Source of the DNA: Rheinheimera pacifica
GTDB lineage: Bacteria > Pseudomonadota > Gammaproteobacteria > Enterobacterales > Alteromonadaceae
DNA: 64,000 nt
Direction: 5' to 3'
Assembly (NCBI RefSeq): GCF_900108485.1
Contig: NZ_FNXF01000001.1
Coordinates: 124,001-188,000 of the forward strand
Position 1 is the first letter of the stretch. The number at the start of each line of letters is the position of its first letter. This document shows positions 52,578-61,396 of this stretch, piece after piece. A program made the translations under genes and the position numbers. The notes under the pieces are model-generated. The model did no database searches. It saw only the letters and a program-made list of their open reading frames with translations, and was not told the DNA's origin.

Positions 52578-55196
52578 TTACAGCTTGTAGCTAACAGAGA
52601 GGTTTAATACCCGGCCCCGCACATTATATTGGGTCATATCGTAATAGTATGAACCGGCAGCAGGGTCGAAGGGTGGGTCCCGGTCGGTCAGGTTATTTAC
52701 TGACAAAGCCAGCACAGTATTAGCAAAACCACCGTAGCTGAGCTGGGTATTAAACTGCAGATGGCTATCTACTTTGCTGTTGAGGCCGGGGTTGCTAGCT
52801 GCTGTTGCCACTTTTTGTTCATAGCTGCTGGTATATTCAGCACCGAGCGTAGCCTGCCAGTCGCTGTACTGCCAGTTCAGGCTGGTATTGCTTTGCCATT
52901 GTGGCAGGGCGCCAAACTGATTACTACCGGCACCATTTATACTGGGTTGCCCGGCTACCAGAGACTGCTTATAGCTGATAAGACGAGACCAGACACTATT
53001 CAGACTTAACTGCTGGCCTTCACCCAGTTGCCAGCGGTGGTTGAAATCCAGATCAAAACCTGAGACTTCACGTACCCCCTGGTTGCGGTACTGGTTAGTA
53101 ATAATTTGCAGCCTGCCTTGTTCGTCACGGCGAATGCGGTCGGGATATAGCTGTGGGTTATTAATAATAAACTGCGCGTTGTCTGAGGCGATAACATCTT
53201 GTTGCTCAATACGAAAGGCATCAATGCCAATACTGGAATGACGGCCAACAGACCAGATAACCCCGGCATTAATATTGGTAGAACGCTCTGCTTTTAAATC
53301 CGGATTACCGGCCCGGAACTGGCTGAAGCCGCGGCTGCTGCCCGGTGTTATCGGGTCATAAGGGTCTATGACTGAGCTATAGCTTACGGTATTACTGTCA
53401 GATATTTCCGGCAATGACGGGGCCCTAAAACCGCGTGACCATGATGCCCTCAGAAGCCAGTCATCATTCAGAACATAGTGTGCGCCAATTTTGGGTGAAA
53501 ATGCGCTGCCAAAATCGTCATAGTGATCGGCCCGGCCAGCGGCACTTAATGTTAAATCGGTCAGCAGAGGAATAGTAAACTCGGTAAAAGCGGCTATGAC
53601 TTCGCGCTTGCCATCTACCAGATTAATCGCCGGGCGCAACTCAGTGCCGGAAAGTACCTCATATGAGGTGCCTGCCTGCATTTTTTCACGGCGTAAATCT
53701 ACCCCGGCAGCGAATGCCAGTGGCCCGGCGGGCAACTCTGCCAGTATGCGGCTGGCGCTGAAATTCAGCGAATCAATGCGGTAATCACCGGGGCGGCGGG
53801 TTTGCAGGCGCAGTGCGTCTATCACGTCGGCACTGTTGCCGCCTTCAGTAAAACGGTAGCTGCCATCGGCCAGTGCCTGTTCAAAGGCATAGCGGTTAAC
53901 AAAATTGTCCACATATTCACGCTGGCGGCTTTCTGATGTCAGGGCTGTAAATTGCCAGTCCCAGTGTTCACCGCCATAGTTTAAGCCCGCCAGTATACGG
54001 CTGAACTGTTGTTGGTTGTTTTTCAGGCGTGGGCCTAGATCAAAAAAGGTATATTCAAATGCCAGAGGAGAAGAGGTGGGGTTATCCGGATGGTCAACCG
54101 GTAACACTACCGGAATATCAATCAGAGTGCCGCTGGCCTGATCATAAGCACGCAAACCGGCACCAATACTAAGTGGGGCACCAAAGATCTGCGCAGAGTC
54201 ATTATTGCTATACAGTACTTCGGCATGGCCCTGCAGATTGTCGTTTAACTGTACAGTACCCAGCAAGGAAAACTGCCGCCGCGTGATCTCAGGCTGCAGT
54301 GTGTTAAATGGCTGGGCATTAAAAGCACAGGTATCGCCTGCCAATGGGCTGTCAAAATCAGCCCATGGCCGTTTATCGGAACCTAGCGGGCAGTTATCAA
54401 ACGCAACCCGGTTCTGGGCTGAATACACATAACCACCGCCCTGGCTGCTCCAGCCTGCCAGTTTGCCCCCCGGTAAATGGCGGAAATCGCCGGAACGCGT
54501 AAGTTTGCGGTCGCTGGCATCCAGGCGTTCACGTTTTAAAAAGTCGAAACTGGCTGTGAGGTTGTAACCATCCTGCTGCAGGTCGCCGATACCTGTTACC
54601 AGGCCAGCGGCATATTGTTCCAGGTCGCCTTCAGTGGCATTACCTCCGGACAATTTAAGTTCGGTATCCTGATAGTTTTTACGCAGAATAATGTTTACTA
54701 CCCCGGCAATGGCATCAGAGCCATATACTGCTGAGGCACCATCTTTAAGAATTTCAATCCGTTCTACCGCACTTAGTGGCAGGGCATTTAAATCAACAAA
54801 AGTATCCTGAGTATTCAATGCGAAACCATTGTTAGACACACGCTGGCCGTTTACCAGCAACAGGGTGTTTTTCGGGCTTAAGCCACGCAGGGCAATAGAC
54901 GCAGAACCCGCAGAAAAACTACTGGTATATTGTTCGTCATAGCTGTTACCGGCATTAATGGTGAGATCGCGCAGTACCTCTGTTAGGGAAATCTTACCAC
55001 TGACAGCAATATCTTCAGCGCTTAACTGATAAACCGGTGTCGCGTTTTCTGTGTTAACACGCTTAATGTGTGAGCCGGTAATCGCAATTCGTTCTACCCG
55101 TTCCGGAGGCACAGTGTCATCGGCATAGGCTTGCTGGCTGATCAGTAAGGCCAGGGGGGTAAGTAATACGGGGATAGCTTTGGTTGGCACGGACAT
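52578..55196 (-). CDS. TonB-dependent receptor in the sulfur region
   Basis: An 872-residue receptor: signal peptide (ending QQAYAD), a TonB box-like VERIAITGSHIKR, plug with LTEVLRDLTINAGNS, SIALRGLSPKNTLLLVNGQRV and VERIEILKDGASAVYGSDAIAGVVNIIL, and a barrel with NINAGVIWSVG and a last strand VLNLSVSYKL. The plug is of the 'GSHIKR...GLSPKNTLLLVNG' type seen in many marine receptors, unlike that at 34.5 kb. Convergent with the YeeE-type gene and divergent from the oxygenase gene, with a box like the sulfur boxes in its promoter region. Substrate is not known; sulfur compounds are a guess from context. Confidence 0.88.
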   Translation of the reverse strand: MSVPTKAIPVLLTPLALLISQQAYADDTVPPERVERIAITGSHIKRVNTENATPVYQLSAEDIAVSGKISLTEVLRDLTINAGNSYDEQYTSSFSAGSASIALRGLSPKNTLLLVNGQRVSNNGFALNTQDTFVDLNALPLSAVERIEILKDGASAVYGSDAIAGVVNIILRKNYQDTELKLSGGNATEGDLEQYAAGLVTGIGDLQQDGYNLTASFDFLKRERLDASDRKLTRSGDFRHLPGGKLAGWSSQGGGYVYSAQNRVAFDNCPLGSDKRPWADFDSPLAGDTCAFNAQPFNTLQPEITRRQFSLLGTVQLNDNLQGHAEVLYSNNDSAQIFGAPLSIGAGLRAYDQASGTLIDIPVVLPVDHPDNPTSSPLAFEYTFFDLGPRLKNNQQQFSRILAGLNYGGEHWDWQFTALTSESRQREYVDNFVNRYAFEQALADGSYRFTEGGNSADVIDALRLQTRRPGDYRIDSLNFSASRILAELPAGPLAFAAGVDLRREKMQAGTSYEVLSGTELRPAINLVDGKREVIAAFTEFTIPLLTDLTLSAAGRADHYDDFGSAFSPKIGAHYVLNDDWLLRASWSRGFRAPSLPEISDSNTVSYSSVIDPYDPITPGSSRGFSQFRAGNPDLKAERSTNINAGVIWSVGRHSSIGIDAFRIEQQDVIASDNAQFIINNPQLYPDRIRRDEQGRLQIITNQYRNQGVREVSGFDLDFNHRWQLGEGQQLSLNSVWSRLISYKQSLVAGQPSINGAGSNQFGALPQWQSNTSLNWQYSDWQATLGAEYTSSYEQKVATAASNPGLNSKVDSHLQFNTQLSYGGFANTVLALSVNNLTDRDPPFDPAAGSYYYDMTQYNVRGRVLNLSVSYKL

Positions 55197-55247
55197 TGTG
55201 GGACTCCATATATTCTTTTTTGGTATATAAAATAAATATTATTTAAT

Positions 55248-55265
55248 TTTATGGAATAATGATAT
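55248..55265 (-). promoter_or_regulatory. Possible LysR-type box before the TonB receptor
   Basis: On the minus strand ATATCATTATTCCATAAA, with T at place 4 and A at place 16, 52 bases from the receptor start. Similarity to the other boxes is limited to this frame and the TTATTCC core, so it is tentative. Confidence 0.3.
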
Positions 55266-55528
55266 CACTGGATGAAGCTATGTCGTCAACCGCTGAAATA
55301 TCGGTATCTGGCCGCGTTGTTTTTGTTTTAATTTGTTTAATATCAATATATTAATTGCAATTCTTGTTGTTATTTTAGCCGTCTGAACGGCTGTTTTGTT
55401 TTAACTTAGAACAAAAAGATCTAGTGCGGGCAACGGTAGTCCTGAACCTGTAACGGTGTAAAAACTGTCATCCAGCCATCTGAGCTTCCGGCTAGCTATA
55501 TATCCAAGCGGCCGGTTATTTCTGTTTT

Positions 55529-55549
55529 ATATAACTAATAGTTATCAAA
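55529..55549 (+). promoter_or_regulatory. LysR-type box before the oxygenase gene
   Basis: ATATAACTAATAGTTATCAAA contains the perfect dyad ATAACTAATAGTTAT and the T-N11-A spacing. It lies 66 bases before the start, the same distance as the box before oscA. Confidence 0.42.
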
Positions 55550-55615
55550 TCCTTCGGCGCCTGTTATTACAGGCATAGAATGCGCACATTGAACAACCCG
55601 CAATGTGAGCGCAAT

Positions 55616-56638
55616 ATGACATTACAACTTCCGGTGCTGGATTTAGCTTTATGGCGTGCTGGCGGTGAGCTACGCCGCCAGTTTCTGGCACAGCTGGGCG
55701 AGGCTGCACGCGATGTCGGCTTTTTTTATCTGACCGGCCACGGCATCGCACAAACGCAGCAGCAGGCAATTTTACAACTGGCTGCAGAGTTTTTTGCTTT
55801 GCCTCAGGCTGAGAAAACTGCCGTGCAAATGGTAAATTCGCCGCATTTTCGCGGTTATACCCGCTTAGGTGGCGAGTTAACGCTGGGTAAGGCTGATCAG
55901 CGCGAGCAGTTTGACATTATGGCCGAGCACAGCGCGCCGGTACTGCAAAAAGATGAACCGGCCTGGTGGCGTTTATATGGCCCGAACCTGTGGCCTGCGG
56001 CATTACCGGCCATGCAACCGGCGTTGCTGCAATGGCAGGATCAGTTAACCAATCTTACCGTAACGCTGCTACGCGCCTTTGCGCTGGTACTGCAGCAAAG
56101 CGAAGACGCCTTTGACAGCACCATTAAAGATGGCCCATACCGCCATATGAAACTGATCCGTTATCCTGGGCGCAGTGCACCTGAGCAGGAGCAAGGCGTA
56201 GGCGCGCACAAAGACCCGGGTTATTTAACCCTGGTATTACAGGACGGCCAGAGCGGCCTTGAAGTGTTAACCGAAAAAGGTTGGCTAAGCGCAGTGCCTT
56301 TGCCGGGCGCCTTTGTGGTGAATATTGGTGAGCTGCTGGAGCTGGCGTCAAATGGCTATTTGCGCGCAACTTACCACCGTGTGGTTAGCCCGCCTGCCGG
56401 TGTTGAACGCCTGTCATGCGCCTTTTTTATGGCCGCGCAGTTGGATGCTACAGTACCGTTGCTGCCATTGCCGGAGGAGTTGGCATTACAAGCCAAGGGC
56501 CCGGCCAGTGATCCGCTTAACCCACTGTTTTATCAGGTGGGGCAAAATGTATTAAAAGGCCGTTTGCGCTCACACCCTGATGTGGCGCAGGCGCACTATT
56601 CGACTATTACCGGCTTAGATAAAAAGACCGCTGTTTAA
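55616..56638 (+). CDS. 2-oxoglutarate/Fe(II) oxygenase of the isopenicillin N synthase-like family
   Basis: A 340-residue protein: LPVLDLALWR and RDVGFFYLTGHGI (DIOX_N domain), RGYTRLGGELT and REQFDIM, then the catalytic 2OG-FeII domain with HKDPGYLTLVLQD (H-x-D iron ligands), NIGELLELASNG, TYHRVVSPP (distal His) and RLSCAFF (2-oxoglutarate Arg). Such proteins hydroxylate or desaturate small molecules; the substrate is unknown. The ATG at 55616 fits the family start better than ATG 55580. It lies 12 bases before the PLP lyase gene, so one operon; together they might degrade a sulfur-containing compound, which is inference. Confidence 0.84.
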   Translation: MTLQLPVLDLALWRAGGELRRQFLAQLGEAARDVGFFYLTGHGIAQTQQQAILQLAAEFFALPQAEKTAVQMVNSPHFRGYTRLGGELTLGKADQREQFDIMAEHSAPVLQKDEPAWWRLYGPNLWPAALPAMQPALLQWQDQLTNLTVTLLRAFALVLQQSEDAFDSTIKDGPYRHMKLIRYPGRSAPEQEQGVGAHKDPGYLTLVLQDGQSGLEVLTEKGWLSAVPLPGAFVVNIGELLELASNGYLRATYHRVVSPPAGVERLSCAFFMAAQLDATVPLLPLPEELALQAKGPASDPLNPLFYQVGQNVLKGRLRSHPDVAQAHYSTITGLDKKTAV

Positions 56639-56650
56639 CGGACACAACTG

Positions 56651-57811
56651 ATGAAATTTAAAACCCAATTGCTGCACAGTAGTGCCGGTGCCGACACACA
56701 AACCGGCGCTTTAACTACCCCAATTTACCAAAGCAGCACCTTTACCTACGGCACGGCGGCAGACGGCAAAGCCCGTTTTGCCGGTGAACAGCCAGGCTTT
56801 ATATACAGCCGCATGGGCAACCCGACAGTGCAGGCGCTGGAACAACAACTGTCGGCGCTGGAAGGGGCCGACGAAGCACTGGTAGTAGCCAGTGGTATGG
56901 CGGCCGTTAGCAGTATTTTTTATGCGCTGGTAAGTGCCGGTGACGAAGTCGCCTTTATTGATCCGGTATACGGTGGCACCGCAGCGTTTTTAATTAATAC
57001 TCTAAGCCGGGCCGGTATTACCGTAAGCCGTTATGCCAGTGATGATGACTTACTGGCTAATATTAACCCCGGCACCAAACTGGTGCTGTTTGAGCCCATT
57101 ACTAACCCTAACCTGAAAGTCAGTGATTATCGCAAAGTTAAAGCTGCCGCTGCTAAAACCGGTGCCATTACCGTGTGCGACAATACCTTTTTAACGCCGT
57201 ACTTATTTAAACCGCTGGAGCATGGCATTGATTTAGTGATGCACAGCGCCACCAAATACCTAAGTGGCCATGGCGATATTATTGCCGGCGTGGTAGCAGG
57301 CCGCACCGAGCTGATGCAGCAGGTGCGCACCATAGCGCTGAAACATATCGGCGCGCCAATAGGCCCGCAAGAAGCGTATTTACTGCAACGCGGCCTGCGC
57401 ACGCTGGCACTGCGGATGGATGCACACTTAGCCGGTGCGGCAAAAGTAGCAGAGTTTTTAGCACAGCATCCGTTGGTGGCTAAGGTGATTTATCCTGGTT
57501 TAACCAGCGACGCCGGTTACCCGGTACTGGCCGAAACGGTGGGCGCCTTTGGCGGTATGGTTAGTATTGAGCTGGCTGGTGGCTTCACTCGCGCTGCACG
57601 TTTTCTGGATCAATTACAGCTGTTTACCCAGGCGGTAAGCCTGGGCGATTTAGAAAGCCTGGCCTGCCACCCGGCCAGCACCACCCATGCTGCTATGGAT
57701 GCTTCAAGCCGTTTAGCTGCAGGGGTAACAGATGACTTAATCCGCCTGAGTATTGGTGTTGAAGACCCGGCTGATTTAATTGCCGACCTGCAGCAAGCTT
57801 TGCAGGCATAA
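56651..57811 (+). CDS. PLP-dependent Cys/Met metabolism enzyme (methionine gamma-lyase / cystathionine gamma-lyase type)
   Basis: A 386-residue enzyme of the Cys/Met-metabolism fold: LTTPIYQSSTFTYG, YSRMGNPTVQALEQQLSALEG (phosphate-binding Tyr-Arg), VVASGMAAVSSIFYALVSAGD, VCDNTFLTPYLFKPLEHGID and SATKYLSGHGD, whose Lys binds PLP. SLACHPASTTHAAM is the usual substrate-gate segment. The family splits C-S bonds of methionine, cystathionine or homocysteine. Nearness to sulfur uptake genes and coupling with the oxygenase gene suggest release of sulfur from an organic compound; the exact substrate cannot be told. Confidence 0.87.
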   Translation: MKFKTQLLHSSAGADTQTGALTTPIYQSSTFTYGTAADGKARFAGEQPGFIYSRMGNPTVQALEQQLSALEGADEALVVASGMAAVSSIFYALVSAGDEVAFIDPVYGGTAAFLINTLSRAGITVSRYASDDDLLANINPGTKLVLFEPITNPNLKVSDYRKVKAAAAKTGAITVCDNTFLTPYLFKPLEHGIDLVMHSATKYLSGHGDIIAGVVAGRTELMQQVRTIALKHIGAPIGPQEAYLLQRGLRTLALRMDAHLAGAAKVAEFLAQHPLVAKVIYPGLTSDAGYPVLAETVGAFGGMVSIELAGGFTRAARFLDQLQLFTQAVSLGDLESLACHPASTTHAAMDASSRLAAGVTDDLIRLSIGVEDPADLIADLQQALQA

Positions 57812-57844
57812 GGTTGTTAACGTATTAGGTATAAAACAACTTAC

Positions 57845-57861
57845 ATATTCCTAAATGGAAT
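57845..57861 (+). promoter_or_regulatory. Dyad box before the DUF1993 gene
   Basis: ATATTCCTAAATGGAAT holds the perfect inverted repeat ATTCC/GGAAT with a T-N11-A spacing. It lies in an AT-rich promoter-like region after the lyase gene. Confidence 0.35.
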
Positions 57862-57944
57862 TAATAAATAAATATGATCTTAAAATAGTTATATTAAGAT
57901 GATTGTGTAAGCGTTGCTTACTCCTGCTTTTTCACTTGTCTTTT

Positions 57945-57974
57945 CGCGGCATCCTTTGGCTGCCGCGTTTTTTT
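57945..57974 (+). terminator. Terminator-like hairpin in the leader of the DUF1993 gene
   Basis: GCGGCA and TGCCGC form a stem and are followed by GTTTTTTTTC. It lies 134 bases after the lyase gene and 48 before DUF1993. It either ends the lyase operon or acts as an attenuator for the next one. Confidence 0.6.
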
Positions 57975-58021
57975 CACAGTGCAGGATGCAAAATACGTTT
58001 GTCAGGCACAGGAGAAGTAAT

Positions 58022-58567
58022 ATGACGATCAGTTTATATGACGTAACCGTTCCGGTATTTATCCGCAGTTTAACCAACCTGGCCAGTTTATTGCGCAAGG
58101 CAGGTTATCAGGCTGCGTTAAAAGGCTACCCGGCAGCACTGCTGCTGCAAAGCCGCCTATATCCGGATATGTATGAGTTATCACTGCAAGTACAACGCGC
58201 AGCTGATATTGCCCGCGAAACCATTGAGTTATATAGCGGTAAAAATAGCGTCAGCTTTGTAGAGGAGGTGGTCAGTATTGAGCAACATATTGCCTATGTG
58301 AACCACAATATTAGTTACCTGCTTACCGTTGCCCCCCGCCAGTTTGAAGGTGTGCTGGAGCAAAGCTTTACCTTGCCGCCACAACATGATGAACGCTATA
58401 CCTCACTCGGTTATGCGCTGTTTTATGCTTTACCTAATTTCTATTTTCATATTACTACTGCCTACAACATTTTGCGCCATAACGGGGTAGAGATAGGCAA
58501 ACAGGATTATTTGGGGCTGAATTTATATCGTAATCAAGGATTCCAGGATGCGGGTTCTGGTATTTAA
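58022..58567 (+). CDS. DUF1993 family protein
   Basis: A 181-residue protein: SLYDVTVPVFIRSLTNLASLLRKAG at the start, LLQSRLYPDMYELSLQVQRAADIA, and a C-terminal LPNFYFHITTAYNILRHNGVEIGKQDYLG, all marks of DUF1993, a DinB-like helical bundle; no function is known to me. The ATG at 58022 follows AGGAGAAG; a longer frame from 57914 would cover the terminator hairpin. It overlaps the FMN reductase gene by 20 bases, so they are translated together. It is AT-richer in its promoter region but not in the gene. Confidence 0.82.
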   Translation: MTISLYDVTVPVFIRSLTNLASLLRKAGYQAALKGYPAALLLQSRLYPDMYELSLQVQRAADIARETIELYSGKNSVSFVEEVVSIEQHIAYVNHNISYLLTVAPRQFEGVLEQSFTLPPQHDERYTSLGYALFYALPNFYFHITTAYNILRHNGVEIGKQDYLGLNLYRNQGFQDAGSGI

Positions 58568-59105
58568 TGGCGCACCGCGCTACCACCATATTAATGTAAC
58601 GCTGGCGCAGGTGTTTGCACAGGCGGCAACTGAGCAGCCTACAGCCACAGTACAGGTGTTGCATTTACACCAGATAGCGGCAGATTTGGGTTGTTCTGAA
58701 AGTTTGCTGCAATTGTCTGATACTGCTGCCCAGGCGTATCAGGACGTACTGGATGCCGACTTGCTGATTTTTAGTGTGCCACAGTATGCCGCCGGGTTGC
58801 CGGGGCTGTTTACACACTTTTTTGACTTGCTTGATCTTACCGCGCTGCGCGGCAAGGTAGCGTTGATAGCGGCAACCGGCAATGGTTTATATTCGCCTTT
58901 GCTGGATACACAGCTACGGCCGCTGCTGGATCATTTTGGCTTGTTTGTTATGCCAATAGATAATTACCTGCCGCATTCAGCTTTTAGTACGCTACCCGGT
59001 ATACACAGCACCTTGCTTACCGATCAGCAAGCACTGGCCCGCATTCGTTTCAGTACCCAACAAGCTACCAGCCTGGTAGCTGCCAAGCTGCGTTTCGCGG
59101 CTTAA
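58548..59105 (+). CDS. NAD(P)H-dependent FMN reductase (SsuE/MsuE-like)
   Basis: A 185-residue flavodoxin-fold protein: MRVLVFNGAPRYHHINVTLAQ holds the phosphate loop, then DLLIFSVPQYAAGLPGLFTHFFDLL (flavin isoalloxazine loop) and VALIAATGNGLYSPLL. Relatives supply FMNH2 to two-component monooxygenases that cut C-S bonds of sulfonates. No such monooxygenase is in the window. The overlap with DUF1993 implies common expression, and the oscA-sbp unit starts 138 bases later. A sulfur-limitation role is inferred from context. Confidence 0.84.
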   Translation: MRVLVFNGAPRYHHINVTLAQVFAQAATEQPTATVQVLHLHQIAADLGCSESLLQLSDTAAQAYQDVLDADLLIFSVPQYAAGLPGLFTHFFDLLDLTALRGKVALIAATGNGLYSPLLDTQLRPLLDHFGLFVMPIDNYLPHSAFSTLPGIHSTLLTDQQALARIRFSTQQATSLVAAKLRFAA

Positions 59106-59156
59106 CAGCAGACAGGCTGCGTTTGCTGCTGCAGAATATCTGTTTATTTCTTTTTG

Positions 59157-59177
59157 ATATAGATAATCATAATTTGC
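59157..59177 (+). promoter_or_regulatory. LysR-type box before oscA-sbp
   Basis: ATATAGATAATCATAATTTGC, closely similar to the box before cysA (37930), 66 bases from oscA. It is preceded by CTTTTTG and followed by TATTTATT. Confidence 0.5.
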
Positions 59178-59243
59178 TATTTATTGGTTATTTGTATTCG
59201 TGTTTATGATAAAGCCGTCAACCGCTGCGCTAAGGAGCACAAC

Positions 59244-59411
59244 ATGACAGTAACTGATGAAGCCAAAGATGCGTTGCCGCAACTGTTGGCATTACTGGAG
59301 CGGTTGGTGGGCCAGATAGAGTTTGGTTCGGTAGAGCTGATTTTCCACCATGGCAAATTAGTGCAACTGGAAAAGAACGAAAAGCTAAGGCTGGAACATC
59401 AACCCAAATAG
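59244..59411 (+). CDS. oscA: Small DUF2292 protein OscA
   Basis: A 55-residue protein with LVGQIEFGSVELIFHHGKLVQLEKNEKLR, the DUF2292/YezD signature. In Pseudomonas corrugata oscA, next to sbp, was linked to growth on organosulfur compounds and to chromate tolerance. The ATG at 59244 is preceded by AAGGAG; the reading from 59184 has no ribosome site. It lies 67 bases before sbp. Its biochemical activity is unknown. The nearness of chrA in this window matches the chromate link. Confidence 0.85.
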   Translation: MTVTDEAKDALPQLLALLERLVGQIEFGSVELIFHHGKLVQLEKNEKLRLEHQPK

Positions 59412-59478
59412 CACTGCCCGCTGACCGGACCACCGGAAGCCTTTGCCAATAATAAAATTATTAATAAAGGATTTCGAA

Positions 59479-60498
59479 ATGAAGATCAGCACTTTAGTTA
59501 AACACCTCACACTGGGCACTATATTGGCTGCCAGCAGTTTTATCGCTGTTGCTAACACTACTATCCTAAACGTATCGTACGACCCAACCCGCGAGTTTTA
59601 CCGCGAATATAATCAGCTGTTCAGCAAACACTGGCAGGCACAGGGCAATACTGCGCCTACAGTGCGCCAGTCGCACGGTGGCTCTGGCTCACAGGCGCGC
59701 TCGGTAATCGACGGCCTGGATGCCGACGTAGTTACCCTGGCATTGGCATATGATATTGACGCCCTGCACAACAATGGCAATTTGATCCCGGCCGACTGGC
59801 AAAGCCGGTTAGATAAAAATAGCTCGCCTTATACCTCTACCATAGTGCTGCTGGTGCGTAAGGGTAACCCGAAAAATATTAAAAACTGGGACGATTTAGT
59901 CCGCCCGGATGTACAGGTGATTACCCCTAACCCGAAAACATCCGGCGGTGCGCGTTGGAACTATCTGGCAGCCTGGGGTTATGCGCTGAAAGAATATGGC
60001 TCGGAAGAAAAAGCCTACGAATTTATAGAAAAGCTGTTTAAAAACGTGCCGGTGCTGGATTCCGGTGCCCGTGGTGCGACCAATACCTTTGTGCAGCGTG
60101 GTATTGGCGATGTGTTTATTGCCTGGGAAAACGAAGCCATTTTGTCGGTAGAGCAGTTAGGCAAGGGCCAGTTTGACATAGTGGTGCCCAGTGTCAGTAT
60201 CCTGGCTGAACCGCCGGTAACGGTGGTGGATAAAAATGTTGACCGCAAAGGCACCCGTAAAGTGGCAGAAGCATATTTACAGCACTTGTACAGCGACGAT
60301 GCCCAGCATCTGGCGGCTAAACACTACTACCGGCCGTCTAATCCGGCCGTTGCCAGCCAGTATGCAAGCGCCTTTCCTAAGGTAAACCTGTTTACCATTG
60401 ATGAGGTGTTTGGCGGCTGGACCAAGGCACAACAAACCCACTTTAACGATGGTGGTGTGTTTGACAAGGTACTGGAATCTATTAATAAAAACCGTTAG
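59479..60498 (+). CDS. sbp: Periplasmic sulfate-binding protein
   Basis: A 339-residue protein with a signal peptide (to about residue 25). The mature part follows E. coli Sbp: [91 protein letters not shown] and [22 protein letters not shown]. It binds sulfate in the periplasm. It belongs to oscA-sbp-cysU-cysW; a hairpin before cysU may keep binding-protein mRNA more abundant. The start is ATG 59479 with AAAGGA. Confidence 0.94.
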   Translation: MKISTLVKHLTLGTILAASSFIAVANTTILNVSYDPTREFYREYNQLFSKHWQAQGNTAPTVRQSHGGSGSQARSVIDGLDADVVTLALAYDIDALHNNGNLIPADWQSRLDKNSSPYTSTIVLLVRKGNPKNIKNWDDLVRPDVQVITPNPKTSGGARWNYLAAWGYALKEYGSEEKAYEFIEKLFKNVPVLDSGARGATNTFVQRGIGDVFIAWENEAILSVEQLGKGQFDIVVPSVSILAEPPVTVVDKNVDRKGTRKVAEAYLQHLYSDDAQHLAAKHYYRPSNPAVASQYASAFPKVNLFTIDEVFGGWTKAQQTHFNDGGVFDKVLESINKNR

Positions 60499-60509
60499 TT
60501 CACTGAATA

Positions 60510-60533
60510 AGGCGCTGCTATGGCAGCGCCTTT
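60510..60533 (+). terminator. Hairpin between sbp and second cysU
   Basis: AGGCGCTGC and GCAGCGCCT pair around a four-base loop; the 3' arm is followed by TTAGC. A short T-run suggests partial termination that favours sbp over the permease genes. Confidence 0.7.
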
Positions 60534-60559
60534 AGCGACCCGACAACGCGGAGCCTTAT

Positions 60560-61396
60560 ATGGCAACTGTAGTATCCCGAACTGTTATTCCCGGCTTTGG
60601 TTTAACGCTGGGTTTTTCAGTATTTTATCTGAGTTTATTATTTTTACTGCCGGTAGCCGGTTTGCTAATCTTTACCCTGCAAATGAGCTGGGCCGATTTC
60701 TGGCGTGCTATCAGCCATCCGCAGGTGGTTGCGTCTTATAAGTTATCTTTTGGCGCATCTTTAGCCGGCGCGACAATTAACGCAATATTTGGCAGCCTTA
60801 CCGCCTGGGTACTGGTGCGCTACCGTTTCCCGGGCAAAAAGGTGGTAGATGCACTGGTTGATTTGCCATTTGCGCTGCCTACCGCTGTGGCCGGTATCGC
60901 GCTGGTCACGCTGTATTCCGCTACCGGCTGGGTAGGCCAGTATCTGCAGGTATGGGATATTCGTATCGCTTACTCTGAAATTGGTGTGATTATCGCCCTT
61001 ACCTATATTGGCTTGCCTTTTGTGGTACGCATGGTACAGCCGGTACTGGCCGATTTTGAAAAAGAGCTGGAGGAAGCCTCTGCAAGTTTAGGTGCCAGCC
61101 GCTGGACTACGGTAAGACGGGTTATTTTACCTGCCATATTACCAGCGTTGTTAACCGGTTACGCACTGGCCTTTGCCCGGGCATTGGGTGAATACGGCTC
61201 AGTCATTTTTATTTCCGGCAATTTGCCTTACCGCACTGAAATTACGCCGTTGCTGATTGTGGCAAAGGCCGAGCAGTATGATTATCAGGGCGCCGCAGCT
61301 ATTGGTGTGGTGATGTTAGTCGCGGCATTTTTGCTATTGCTGCTGATCAACGGCTTGCAGTGGTGGACCAATAAACGCAATGGAGGTGCAATATGA
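60560..61396 (+). CDS. cysU: Sulfate ABC permease subunit CysU, second copy
   Basis: A 278-residue six-helix permease with GFGLTLGFSVFYLSLLFLLP, VDLPFALPTAVAGIALVTLY, and EAA loop EEASASLGASRWTTVRRVILPAILPALL. It differs clearly from the first CysU (40.2 kb), so it is not a recent duplicate. It follows sbp and overlaps cysW by four bases. No ATPase gene is next to it. Confidence 0.93.
   Translation: MATVVSRTVIPGFGLTLGFSVFYLSLLFLLPVAGLLIFTLQMSWADFWRAISHPQVVASYKLSFGASLAGATINAIFGSLTAWVLVRYRFPGKKVVDALVDLPFALPTAVAGIALVTLYSATGWVGQYLQVWDIRIAYSEIGVIIALTYIGLPFVVRMVQPVLADFEKELEEASASLGASRWTTVRRVILPAILPALLTGYALAFARALGEYGSVIFISGNLPYRTEITPLLIVAKAEQYDYQGAAAIGVVMLVAAFLLLLLINGLQWWTNKRNGGAI

Larger units (their letters stand above)
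55197..55615. other. 419-base divergent promoter region
   Basis: It lies between the TonB receptor and the 2-oxoglutarate oxygenase gene. No gene is seen. Its left end holds TTTATGGAATAATGATAT (55248-55265), which on the minus strand has the same ATAT start and T-N11-A spacing as the sulfur boxes; its right end holds ATATAACTAATAGTTATCAAA (55529-55549). The middle is AT-rich with no clear structure. Confidence 0.55.

Noticed and set aside
55380-55520. A riboswitch (SAM, cobalamin) before the oxygenase gene
   Set aside because: I could not recognise any conserved core or a matching terminator; the resemblance was only to scattered GC-rich words.
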